Shown: positions 8,126-15,528 of the stretch, one piece after another | Layout of the letters: the number at the start of each line of letters is the position of its first letter | How positions within the stretch are numbered: the first letter of the stretch is position 1 | Source of the DNA: SUG2458 sp963651465 | Lineage (GTDB): Bacteria; Bacillota_I; Bacilli_A; RFN20; CAG-826 | Direction of reading: 5' to 3' | Length of the DNA stretch: 46,065 nucleotides | NCBI GenBank assembly: GCA_963651465.1 | Contig: CAVJPS010000006.1 | Span: 1 to 46,065 of the forward strand | The notes under the pieces: generated by a model | Database searches by the model: none | What the model was told of the DNA's origin: nothing | What the model saw: only the letters and a program-made list of their open reading frames with translations | Program-made: the position numbers and the translations under genes

Positions 8126-8141
8126 AAATAATAATTTATTA

Positions 8142-8233
8142 AAAGGCTTCTAATATAAAGAGAACTATAAAAGTTGGACTGAGGAATAGGAAAGACTTGA
8201 AAAGTTCACATCATTAATAGAAGTCTTTTTTTT
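8142..8233 (+). terminator. Terminator with a competing long-range helix; possible structured RNA
   Basis: AAAGACTT (8191-8198) pairs with AAGTCTTT (8221-8228), followed by a T-run to 8233: an intrinsic terminator. The same right arm can instead pair with AAGGCTTCTA at 8142-8151 (through TAGAAGTCTT, one G-U). The two helices exclude each other. A shorter AACT/AGTT hairpin lies between. It is either the end of the YccF operon or an attenuator. Confidence 0.55.
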
Positions 8234-8272
8234 AAAAAAAATTAATAAAAACAAAGCATAACTTTTTTAAAA

Positions 8273-8301
8273 TTGTATATATATCAAATTTGATGTAAAA
8301 T
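8273..8301 (+). promoter_or_regulatory. Promoter of the large ABC exporter, with a palindrome in the spacer
   Basis: TTGTAT (8273-8278) and TAAAAT (8296-8301) are 17 bases apart. The spacer holds the perfect 12-base palindrome ATCAAATTTGAT (8283-8294). A dimeric regulator bound there would sit between the two polymerase contact sites, which suits repression or a MerR-like mechanism. Confidence 0.5.
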
Positions 8302-8352
8302 AAAATAAACAAATAAACACTATATAATTTTCTTAAAATATGGAGGAAGAAT

Positions 8353-11300
8353 ATGCTAGAGGTTAAAAACTTAGTAAAAACTTACAAAACTAAAGGTGGA
8401 GTTATAACTAAAGCTTTAGATGATGTAAGTATAGTATTTCCTGAAAAAGGAATGGTTTTCTTATTAGGTAAATCTGGTTCTGGTAAGTCAACATTACTAA
8501 ATGTTGTTGGCGGACTTGATAAACCTGATAGTGGTGAAATTATTATTAAAGGTCGAAATTCAAAATCGTTTAGTGGAGCTGATTTTGACAGTTACCGTAA
8601 TACATTTATTGGTTTTATTTTCCAAGAATATAACATTTTAAATGAATTTAATGTTGAAGAAAACATTTCTCTTGCTCTTCAACTTCAAGGTAAACCTAAC
8701 GATAAAGCAACAGTTACTGCTTTACTAGAACAAGTTGACTTAACAGGATTTGGCAAACGTCATCCAAATACTTTATCTGGTGGCCAAAAGCAAAGAGTAG
8801 CTATTGCTCGTGCTCTTATTAAAAATCCTGAAATCATCATGGCTGATGAACCTACAGGTGCTCTTGATTCTAATACTGGTAAACAAGTATTTGATACTTT
8901 AAAACGTTTAAGTCAAGAAAAATTAGTTATTGTTGTTTCTCATGACAGAGATTTTGCTGAATATTATGGTGATCGAATTATTGAATTAAGTGATGGCAAA
9001 GTCTTATATGACGATACAAAAAAATATGTTGAACCAAAAAGTATTAATGAAAATGTTCATTTTGTTAATGATAAAACAGTTGCTATTAACGATACATCAA
9101 AATTAACAACAACTGATATGCAAGAAATCTTAGCTGCTTTAAAACGTAGTAATGGTCAAGCAATTATTAGCACAGGTGATCACGACACTAATTTAGTAAG
9201 ACAAGCAATTCATGTTAATTCTAATAACTCTTCTGAAGTATTTGCAAAAACTGAAAAAATTGAAGTTAAAGAATATGATCCTAAAGAAACTAAATTTATT
9301 AGATCAAAGTTACCATATTCTCGTGCATTTAAAATTGGTTCTTCTTCTTTAAAAGTTAAACCCGGCAGATTAATTTTTACAAGTTTCTTAACTACAGTTG
9401 CTCTTGCTATGTTTGGCTTAACAAGTACTTTAATGTTATTTGACGAAAACTATTCTATTTCTCAGGCTTTAAATAATAGTGGCCGTACTTCCGAAACTGT
9501 ATGTAAACAATATGAATATACAAATACATCTTATATGATTGATAGCGAATCTTGGGAAACAGAAGAAAAAGGTACGTACAAAAATTATGATAAAACTATG
9601 ATGTCTTTAGAAGATGTCCAAAGCTTAAATAATAATACTGCTGGTCTTTATTTTTCCGGAATTTATTCATTTAATAGCATGTCATTTTCTGATATGTATA
9701 CGTCAGAATTAGATAAAAATTATTATAGTGTTTATAGCCCTGAAGGCTTTATCGAAATAAATGATGATTTATTAACTCATAATGAATTCTCATTTGTAGC
9801 TGGTGAATTACCTTCTAATAGTAAAGAAATTGTTATTAGTGAATATTTCTATGATGTAATTAAGCAATGTAATACTGATATTAATACTCACGATGATTTA
9901 ATAGGAAAAAAATTAAAAATTGGTCTATATTGCAATGGCTCAAATATAAATTATGAACCTACAGTTTCAGGTATTCTTAATGTTGGTACTATTGCTTCAA
10001 AATATGACGCTATTAAAGATAATTACGATTCTTTGTCGCCAACAGAAAGATCATCATTAGTAAATGGGTTAAAAGATTTACTTACTAATTCATATTACAC
10101 ATTTATTTATGTTAATGAAGACTTCTATGATGATATTTATTATCCACTAATGGGGACAAATTCAGTATTTTCATCTTATGAAAGTTATTTAGAATACTAC
10201 GTTAATGGTATTAGTTTGCAAGAATATCCTTTCGATGAAAACGGTTCTTATGATGATCCAAATAATTTCTCTACAAATTTCCGCGAATTTAGTAATGTTA
10301 AAGAAAATACTAATAAGTATACTTTCTATGATTTAAATGGTGAAAAAACAACAATTAAAGATACTTTAGGTGATTATGAAACTTATATTCCATATAGTAA
10401 TTATAAATATGCATATATAAATGGTTTAAATAATTATTTATATAAAGCAAATGAATTAAGTTCAAAATATAGTTTCGCTGAAGAAATTAATACATATTTT
10501 ACAACAGGTGATAATTACCAAAACTTTATACACGCTACTACTAGATTATCAAATTATAGTAGTGATTATATTTTTAATGGAAATTACACAACTGGTTATG
10601 ATTTTACAACAGACTATAATTATGTAAAACATGTAATGGATACTTACTATAAAACAATGAAAGAAGTCGATTATACACTTGAGTGTATCGTAAATTATTT
10701 CAATCTTTGTGATACTTATGGATGCGTAGATAGTGAACTGGAAGAGATATATAGTAAATACCAAAATGCAATTTCATCAACACCATATGATTTAACTAAT
10801 TTAAGTACACTCAAAGAATATTTATTAACTGATCCTCACGATATAATGACTACATTACGAATGTTTGAATATTTTAATAAAATTAATAATGTTCCTAGTG
10901 AAATCAATGATCTTATAATTACTGCTTGGAATACTAGATTAACATCTTCAGAAGTAGAACAAATAAAAACTTGTATTGAAGAAAATTATAATGGTACACC
11001 TATTTACACATACACAACTAATGATTTAGTTGCTGAAATTGAAATTAATGTTCCTACAAAATATTACTTTAATTCATCAATTACAGGTATGGGTACATTA
11101 AATGTAGTTGGCTTCTACGAATATGGTAATTATAGTAGTGGTAATATTGTTACTAAAAACTTTATTAAAACAAATGGTACACTGGAATATAATAAATGGT
11201 ATACTGTAACATCTACTGAATATAAAGCATCTGGTGATGCACGTTTTACTGGTGCTATTTCAAAATCTACATATACTAAAGAACAAATAGACGTATTACG

Positions 11301-11781
11301 TACTGTAGGTAATTATTATAAATATGAATTTTCAAATGATATATATATGAATATTATCATGTTTCTTGATCTAATTAGTGTCTTAAAGAAAGTATTCTTA
11401 ATTATTGGAATAGTATTTGGTGTATTTGCAGCCTTAATGCTATTTAACTTTATCTCAACATCAATTAATAATAAGATTCGTGAAATTGGTATCTTACGTG
11501 CGGTTGGTGCTAGAGGTAGTGACTTATTTAAAATCTTCTTTACTGAATCAGGTATTATTGGCATAATATGTTCTGTAATAGCAATTGCGTCTTCAATTGG
11601 CATTAGTATGTACCTCAATAACTATATGGTACAAAGTGTCGGACTTGCAATGCTTGACTTTGGTATAATTAATATTGCAATGATTTTAGGTGGAGCATTA
11701 TTAATTGTCTTCGTAGGAACAATTATTCCTGTTATAAAAGCAGCTAAGAAACCTCCAGTAGAAAGTATTAGAACTTTATAA
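8353..11781 (+). CDS. Fused ABC ATPase / FtsX permease exporter with a very large extracellular domain
   Basis: A 1142-residue MacB-like type VII ABC protein. Residues 1-225 form a complete ATPase: Walker A GKSGSGKST, Q-loop FQEYN, signature LSGGQKQR, Walker B IIMADEPTG, H-loop VVSHD. After a linker, a first membrane helix (about 340-362) is followed by roughly 640 residues rich in Tyr, Asn, Ser and Thr that should lie outside the cell. Three further helices close an FtsX domain with the usual NKIREIGILRAVGARGSD motif and a C-terminal PPVESIRTL. Such proteins act as mechanotransmission exporters or peptide-sensing/resistance pumps. The ectodomain is far longer than MacB's. The start has a GGAGGAAG site. 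It is a single gene between its own promoter and terminator; a dimer would supply two ATPases. Confidence 0.88.
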   Translation: MLEVKNLVKTYKTKGGVITKALDDVSIVFPEKGMVFLLGKSGSGKSTLLNVVGGLDKPDSGEIIIKGRNSKSFSGADFDSYRNTFIGFIFQEYNILNEFNVEENISLALQLQGKPNDKATVTALLEQVDLTGFGKRHPNTLSGGQKQRVAIARALIKNPEIIMADEPTGALDSNTGKQVFDTLKRLSQEKLVIVVSHDRDFAEYYGDRIIELSDGKVLYDDTKKYVEPKSINENVHFVNDKTVAINDTSKLTTTDMQEILAALKRSNGQAIISTGDHDTNLVRQAIHVNSNNSSEVFAKTEKIEVKEYDPKETKFIRSKLPYSRAFKIGSSSLKVKPGRLIFTSFLTTVALAMFGLTSTLMLFDENYSISQALNNSGRTSETVCKQYEYTNTSYMIDSESWETEEKGTYKNYDKTMMSLEDVQSLNNNTAGLYFSGIYSFNSMSFSDMYTSELDKNYYSVYSPEGFIEINDDLLTHNEFSFVAGELPSNSKEIVISEYFYDVIKQCNTDINTHDDLIGKKLKIGLYCNGSNINYEPTVSGILNVGTIASKYDAIKDNYDSLSPTERSSLVNGLKDLLTNSYYTFIYVNEDFYDDIYYPLMGTNSVFSSYESYLEYYVNGISLQEYPFDENGSYDDPNNFSTNFREFSNVKENTNKYTFYDLNGEKTTIKDTLGDYETYIPYSNYKYAYINGLNNYLYKANELSSKYSFAEEINTYFTTGDNYQNFIHATTRLSNYSSDYIFNGNYTTGYDFTTDYNYVKHVMDTYYKTMKEVDYTLECIVNYFNLCDTYGCVDSELEEIYSKYQNAISSTPYDLTNLSTLKEYLLTDPHDIMTTLRMFEYFNKINNVPSEINDLIITAWNTRLTSSEVEQIKTCIEENYNGTPIYTYTTNDLVAEIEINVPTKYYFNSSITGMGTLNVVGFYEYGNYSSGNIVTKNFIKTNGTLEYNKWYTVTSTEYKASGDARFTGAISKSTYTKEQIDVLRTVGNYYKYEFSNDIYMNIIMFLDLISVLKKVFLIIGIVFGVFAALMLFNFISTSINNKIREIGILRAVGARGSDLFKIFFTESGIIGIICSVIAIASSIGISMYLNNYMVQSVGLAMLDFGIINIAMILGGALLIVFVGTIIPVIKAAKKPPVESIRTL

Positions 11782-11791
11782 TATTATTGAT

Positions 11792-11820
11792 AAAAGCCTT
11801 GGATGTATTTCAAGGCTTTT
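11792..11820 (+). terminator. Terminator of the large ABC exporter
   Basis: A perfect ten-base stem (AAAAGCCTTG at 11792-11801 and CAAGGCTTTT at 11811-11820). The downstream T-run is short and sits within the stem end. Confidence 0.75.
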
Positions 11821-11856
11821 AATTTCTGCCTGAAAAGCAAGTATTTATTTAAAGTA

Positions 11857-11884
11857 AAAAAGTAACGAATTAATCGTTACTTTT
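11857..11884 (-). terminator. Terminator of the MATE gene
   Basis: AGTAACGA (11861-11868) pairs with TCGTTACT (11874-11881), flanked by A5 and T3, directly after the MATE stop codon. The A-run on the plus strand gives a T-run on the minus strand. Confidence 0.8.
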
Positions 11885-13334
11885 ATTGTTGTGTTTCTAT
11901 TAATTGTAGATTTGAATCTATATTTTTAAATATTTTCTTTTCATAATAAGGTACGACAAATAAATAAACGACATTTACTATTATCCAACTTATTGGAAAC
12001 GCAGCATATAACCAGAATATAGTATGAAAAGTAGGCATAGTAAATAATGTAAATATAAATAAAATGCGAGTACCAGTACAACCTAGCATAGTAATAATAG
12101 CAGGAGGAGTAGATATTTTCATACCTCTTAAATAAGAAGAATTAATATCCATTATTCCATCTAATATATATGTAATAGCGAGTAAATATAATTTTTCTTT
12201 TCCAGCCGCTATAGCATTTTCAATATTTAATTCATCAGTTGGCTTAATAAATATAGATAATAATGTTTTATATGCAAATAATGATATTAACAAACAAATT
12301 AACCAAAATATCGACATCCATATTACTGAATACCAATAACATTTGCGCATGTTAATTTTTTTATTAGCACCATAGTTCTGGCCTGTAAAAGATATTAAAC
12401 CAATCGCAAAAGCATCTAGCATTGCAAAAATATAGTTTTCAATTTGACCACTTGCACTAGCTCCTGAAATAATTTCGTTTTGGCTAATAGCAATACCATT
12501 AATAGAATAATCAGTAATTGTATATAAAGAAGATTGAATTAATACATTAGGAATAGAAAATGCTAATCCTTGTAATCCAGCTGGAATACCAACCCTTAGG
12601 ATTTCAATAAACTCTTGCTTTGAGAATTTTAGATTTTTAAAACTAAATTTAACAAATCCTTTTTTGTTTAACGCTAACCATAAGATAGTTAATAAGGCTG
12701 AAACACCTTCACTAATTATAGTTGCATAAGCAACTCCTTTAACGTCCATTTTAAATTTAATTACAAATAATAAGTCAAAACCGACATTTACTAATCCTGA
12801 TATTATAAGAATATATAATGGACGACGGGAATCTCCTAAGGCGCGTAACATTTGAGAACCAAAATTATATATCATTAAAAAAGGAACACCTAAAAAATAA
12901 ATTTGTAAGTATGAAGTTGCTTTATCAATAATACTTGCTGGAGTTGACATCCAATTCAGAAAAATAGGAGACATAAAGAAACCAAATAATGCAAAGATAA
13001 TGCCACCTAGTGTAGAAATAATTAATGAAGTATGTAAAATTCGAGTAGCTTTTTCTTTATCGTTTTTACCTTTAGCAATAGAAATAGTAACGTTTGCACC
13101 TGTTGCAAGAGATACTAATACAGTAATAATAAGATTAATTAAATGACCGTTAGATCCAACAGCAGTCATTGATAATGCCCCACCACCAAATGTTGAAACT
13201 GTCCATAAATCAATAGTAGTGTATAATAATTGAAAAATAGTAGTCATCATAAGTGGTAAAACAAATAAAGGTATTTTAAAAAATAAATTACCAGTTGTTA
13301 AATCCATTTCTGATTTTTTAAGTGTTTGTTCCAT
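11883..13334 (-). CDS. MATE family multidrug efflux pump
   Basis: A 483-residue multidrug and toxin extrusion transporter with twelve predicted membrane segments in two halves. The N-terminal NLFFKIPLFVLPLMMTTIFQLLYTTIDLW, the SLATGANVTISIAKGKND loop and the later ALDAFAIGLISFTGQNYGANK segment (the repeat of the Q-N-x-G-A motif) are typical of the DinF/NorM group. It exports cationic drugs or other compounds by ion exchange; the substrate is unknown. The start at 13334 is supported by GAGAGGT on the minus strand, with a TTTAAA / TATAAT promoter upstream. It is monocistronic and convergent with the large ABC exporter. Confidence 0.9.
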   Translation of the reverse strand: MEQTLKKSEMDLTTGNLFFKIPLFVLPLMMTTIFQLLYTTIDLWTVSTFGGGALSMTAVGSNGHLINLIITVLVSLATGANVTISIAKGKNDKEKATRILHTSLIISTLGGIIFALFGFFMSPIFLNWMSTPASIIDKATSYLQIYFLGVPFLMIYNFGSQMLRALGDSRRPLYILIISGLVNVGFDLLFVIKFKMDVKGVAYATIISEGVSALLTILWLALNKKGFVKFSFKNLKFSKQEFIEILRVGIPAGLQGLAFSIPNVLIQSSLYTITDYSINGIAISQNEIISGASASGQIENYIFAMLDAFAIGLISFTGQNYGANKKINMRKCYWYSVIWMSIFWLICLLISLFAYKTLLSIFIKPTDELNIENAIAAGKEKLYLLAITYILDGIMDINSSYLRGMKISTPPAIITMLGCTGTRILFIFTLFTMPTFHTIFWLYAAFPISWIIVNVVYLFVVPYYEKKIFKNIDSNLQLIETQQ

Positions 13335-13364
13335 ATTAAACCTCTCTATAAAATCCAGTTTTTT

Positions 13365-13392
13365 ATTATATCATTTTGATACTATATTTAAA
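13365..13392 (-). promoter_or_regulatory. Promoter of the MATE gene
   Basis: On the minus strand TTTAAA (13392-13387), a 16-base spacer and TATAAT (13370-13365) precede the MATE start. Confidence 0.5.
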
Positions 13393-13446
13393 GAGTAATA
13401 TGCATTTTTAATTAATTTTAGACATAAAAATTAGTGAAAAATTGTC

Positions 13447-13462
13447 TTGAAAATGCTTTCAA
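13447..13462 (+). promoter_or_regulatory. cre-like palindrome (candidate CcpA site)
   Basis: TTGAAAATGCTTTCAA is a 6-4-6 inverted repeat. Its core TGAAAATGCTTTCA differs at two positions from the symmetrical cre sequence TGAAAGCGCTTTCA. It lies about 56-69 bases before the predicted start of the small-peptide transcript, a distance at which CcpA activates some genes such as ackA. Binding is inferred only. Confidence 0.4.
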
Positions 13463-13482
13463 AAAAAATTTTAAAATAATTG

Positions 13483-13510
13483 TTGACATTTATAATAAAA
13501 AGTCTATAAT
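13483..13510 (+). promoter_or_regulatory. Perfect-consensus promoter of the small-peptide transcript
   Basis: TTGACA (13483-13488) and TATAAT (13505-13510) are 16 bases apart. It is the best match to the sigma-A consensus that I found in the window. The predicted start, near 13517, coincides with the first base of a stem-loop. Confidence 0.85.
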
Positions 13511-13516
13511 TCAATT

Positions 13517-13613
13517 TGCTGACTGAAAAGTTAGCATGTAGTTTACTTTTGTTTATAGTAAAAAAAGACAAATTAAAGTCTATAAAACTCCAAAGAGTAC
13601 CAAATAACATTTG
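13517..13613 (+). ncRNA. Structured 5-prime leader of the small-peptide transcript
   Basis: The transcript is predicted to begin with the hairpin TGCTGACT-GAAA-AGTTAGCA (13517-13536, one G-U pair, GNRA loop). Further short stems follow: TTTACT/AGTAAA (13542-13562), AGAC/GTCT (13566-13581), ACTC/GAGT (13587-13598) and CAAAT/ATTTG (13601-13613). A terminal GNRA hairpin would protect the RNA from 5-prime decay. It matches no riboswitch or T-box that I know. Confidence 0.5.
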
Positions 13614-13647
13614 AAGTCTTTGTCAATTTTTAAGGAGGTAGTTAACT

Positions 13648-13719
13648 ATGTTAAAATTCTTATTAAAAGTTGCTGACGTATTCGCAAACTATTTATTAAA
13701 TATCAACGAGATTTTATAA
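13648..13719 (+). CDS. 23-residue amphipathic peptide (phenol-soluble-modulin-like or toxin-like)
   Basis: The peptide starts MLKFLLKVADVF and ends LLNINEIL. It has an exact AAGGAGG site (13632-13638) nine bases before the ATG and is the only open frame in a transcript that has its own perfect promoter and terminator. Polar residues fall at positions 3, 7, 10, 14, 18 and 21 (K, K, D, N, N, E) and the rest are hydrophobic, which gives a clean amphipathic helix with a single polar face. There is no signal sequence, no cysteine and no double-glycine leader. Length and pattern resemble staphylococcal PSM peptides and delta-toxin or a type I toxin, but there is no obvious sequence identity. Several C-ending codons (TTC, GAC, AAC, ATC), unusual for this genome, suggest strong translation. 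The function is unknown. Confidence 0.7.
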   Translation: MLKFLLKVADVFANYLLNINEIL

Positions 13720-13811
13720 ACCAATTTCCACAGTATTCCAATTTCAAAAAAATCCACGATATAAAAATCCACAACTATTAATAAACAAAAGTAAAACTTA
13801 ACCCAATTATT
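13720..13811 (+). other. 3-prime untranslated region of the peptide transcript
   Basis: No frame is open here. The stretch is poor in G and carries three TCCAC boxes (near 13727, 13752 and 13768), two of them as AATCCAC. It separates the 23-residue peptide from its terminator and may have an RNA-level role. Confidence 0.35.
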
Positions 13812-13836
13812 ACATCCTCCTTTGGAGGATGTTTTT
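13812..13836 (+). terminator. Terminator of the small-peptide transcript
   Basis: ACATCCTCC (13812-13820), loop TTT, GGAGGATGT (13824-13832) and a T-run. The CCTCCTT at 13816-13822 is complementary over seven bases to the AAGGAGG ribosome-binding site of the peptide. Confidence 0.92.
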
Positions 13837-13856
13837 ATTTACCTTTTATAAATATA

Positions 13857-13885
13857 TTGTATTTTGAAAATATTTTTCATATAAT
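13857..13885 (+). promoter_or_regulatory. Promoter of asnA
   Basis: TTGTAT (13857-13862), a 17-base spacer and TATAAT (13880-13885). Confidence 0.65.
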
Positions 13886-13917
13886 GAAACAAATTTCTTA
13901 TGTTAGAAGGTGTTAAT

Positions 13918-14925
13918 ATGCGTAAATCAATTTATGATTTAGAATATAATTCAATTCTTGATCTTTTTGAAACTCAAAAAGCTATTAAATTTGTTAAGGA
14001 TGAATTTCAAAAATCATTCACAGAAGCAATGAAATTAACTAGAGTTACAGCTCCTTTATTTATTGATCCTACAACTGGACTGAATGATAACTTAAATGGT
14101 GTTGAACGTCCTGTTTCTTTTGATGTTCCTTCTGTTGGTATAAATGCAGAAATTGTTCAATCTCTTGCTAAATGGAAACGTATGGCATTGGGGAAATACA
14201 ACTTTGAGCCAGGATATGGTTTATATACAGATATGAACGCTATTAGAAGAGATGAAGAATTAGATTTCATTCATAGTGCTTATGTTGACCAATGGGACTG
14301 GGAAAAAGTTATTATTAAAAAAGATAGAACTTTAGATTATTTATTTGATACAGTTCGTATTATTTACGATTCTTTAAAAGAAGTTGAACGTAAAGTTTAC
14401 GCTAAGTATAAAGAGTTTGTACCTGTTCTTCCTGATGAAATTTCTTTTGTTTCAACATCCGAACTTGAAGAAAGATGGCCTAAAAAAACTCGTAAAGAAA
14501 GAGAAGATTTAATTAGTAAAGAAAAGAAAGCTGTATTTATTTATCAAATTGGTTGGCCACTTAAAGATGGTAAAACTCATGATGGTAGAGCTGCTGACTA
14601 CGATGATTGGAATTTAAATGGTGATATCTTAGTTTGGTATGATTTATACCATATGGGATTAGAATTATCTTCAATGGGTATAAGAGTCGATAATAAATCT
14701 TTACCCTTACAATTAAAAGCTCGTGGGGAAGAAGATAAAATAAATAATGAATTCTGTAAAGGTATTATGAAAAATACATTACCACTTTCAATTGGTGGTG
14801 GTATTGGTCAATCCCGCTTATGTATGTTTTTCTTACGTAAAGCTCATATCGGAGAGGTTCAAGCTTCACTTTGGAATCAAGAAGAGATTAAAAAATTAAA
14901 AGAAATAAATATTCATTTATTATAA
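13918..14925 (+). CDS. asnA: Aspartate--ammonia ligase AsnA
   Basis: Asparagine synthetase A makes asparagine from aspartate, ammonia and ATP. The 335 residues match the family length (about 330). The class II aminoacyl-tRNA-synthetase-like fold is recognisable in the TAPLFID segment, the VERPVSFDVP segment, the central KWKRMALGKY and the closing SIGGGIGQSRLCMFFLRKAHIGEVQAS. The ATG at 13918 has an AGAAGG site seven bases upstream; an ATG at 13900 lies ahead of that site and is unlikely. It is monocistronic with its own promoter. I see no T-box before it. Confidence 0.95.
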   Translation: MRKSIYDLEYNSILDLFETQKAIKFVKDEFQKSFTEAMKLTRVTAPLFIDPTTGLNDNLNGVERPVSFDVPSVGINAEIVQSLAKWKRMALGKYNFEPGYGLYTDMNAIRRDEELDFIHSAYVDQWDWEKVIIKKDRTLDYLFDTVRIIYDSLKEVERKVYAKYKEFVPVLPDEISFVSTSELEERWPKKTRKEREDLISKEKKAVFIYQIGWPLKDGKTHDGRAADYDDWNLNGDILVWYDLYHMGLELSSMGIRVDNKSLPLQLKARGEEDKINNEFCKGIMKNTLPLSIGGGIGQSRLCMFFLRKAHIGEVQASLWNQEEIKKLKEINIHLL

Positions 14926-14999
14926 ATAATAAACACTTGATTAAAATATATAATTTTGTTATTATATTGTTGTTATTAAGTTAACATGTTTGTCTATTT

Positions 15000-15019
15000 G
15001 AGTGAGGGTAACCTCACTC
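15000..15019 (+). promoter_or_regulatory. GNRA hairpin in the rimP leader
   Basis: GAGTGAGG (15000-15007), loop GTAA, CCTCACTC (15012-15019): an eight-base perfect stem with a GNRA loop, 13 bases before the rimP ribosome-binding site. It is not followed by a real T-run, so it is more likely a leader or processing element than a terminator. Confidence 0.6.
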
Positions 15020-15046
15020 TTTCTATTGAATAGGAGGTTTTTTAGG

Positions 15047-15511
15047 TTGGAAATCATTGAAAAAGCAAAAGAATTAGTAGCCCCAATTATCGAACAATTA
15101 GACTGTAAACTTTATGGCGTTACTTTTACTAAAGAAGGTAAAGAATATGTATTACGTTTATATGTTGATCGTAAGCAAGGAAAGATTGATTTTGACACAA
15201 TTGTTAAAATTTCTGAGCTTTATAATGAAGTTTTAGATAAAGAAGACTTTATTAGTATGAGTTATACTCTTGATGTTTCATCACCTGGTGCTGAACGTCC
15301 AATTGAATTATGTGAATTAAATGAACATGTTGGTGATTATGTTCACGTCCATTTATCTCATCCGTTTAAAGGATTAAACGATTTGGAAGGTGACTTATTA
15401 GAAGTAACTAGTGACAAAGCTATCTTACAGTATCGCGAAAAAGCAAGACTTAAGAAAGCAGAATTATTATTGAGCGATATTGATAGAGCTCGTTTGGCTA
15501 TAAAATTTTAA
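15047..15511 (+). CDS. rimP: Ribosome maturation factor RimP
   Basis: A 154-residue protein needed for maturation of the 30S subunit. The N-terminal domain has the CKLYGVTFTKEGKEYVLRLYVD pattern. The conserved YTLDVSSPGAERPI marks the domain junction, and the C-terminal Sm-like barrel holds LEGDLLEVTSDKAILQY. The start is a TTG at 15047, set by TAGGAGG at 15031-15037; the alternative GTG at 15002 lies inside the leader hairpin and is rejected. It is the first gene of the rimP-nusA-ylxR-ylxQ-infB-rbfA operon, 17 bases before nusA. Confidence 0.93.
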   Translation: MEIIEKAKELVAPIIEQLDCKLYGVTFTKEGKEYVLRLYVDRKQGKIDFDTIVKISELYNEVLDKEDFISMSYTLDVSSPGAERPIELCELNEHVGDYVHVHLSHPFKGLNDLEGDLLEVTSDKAILQYREKARLKKAELLLSDIDRARLAIKF

Positions 15512-15528
15512 AAGAGGAGTAAAGTTAT

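Noticed and set aside
13720..13811. Repeated TCCAC boxes, considered as a CRISPR-like or iteron array
   Set aside because: There are only three short copies with irregular spacing and no spacers or long repeat unit.
13900..13917. Upstream ATG for asnA
   Set aside because: The ribosome-binding site lies between this ATG and the one at 13918, so the later start is used.
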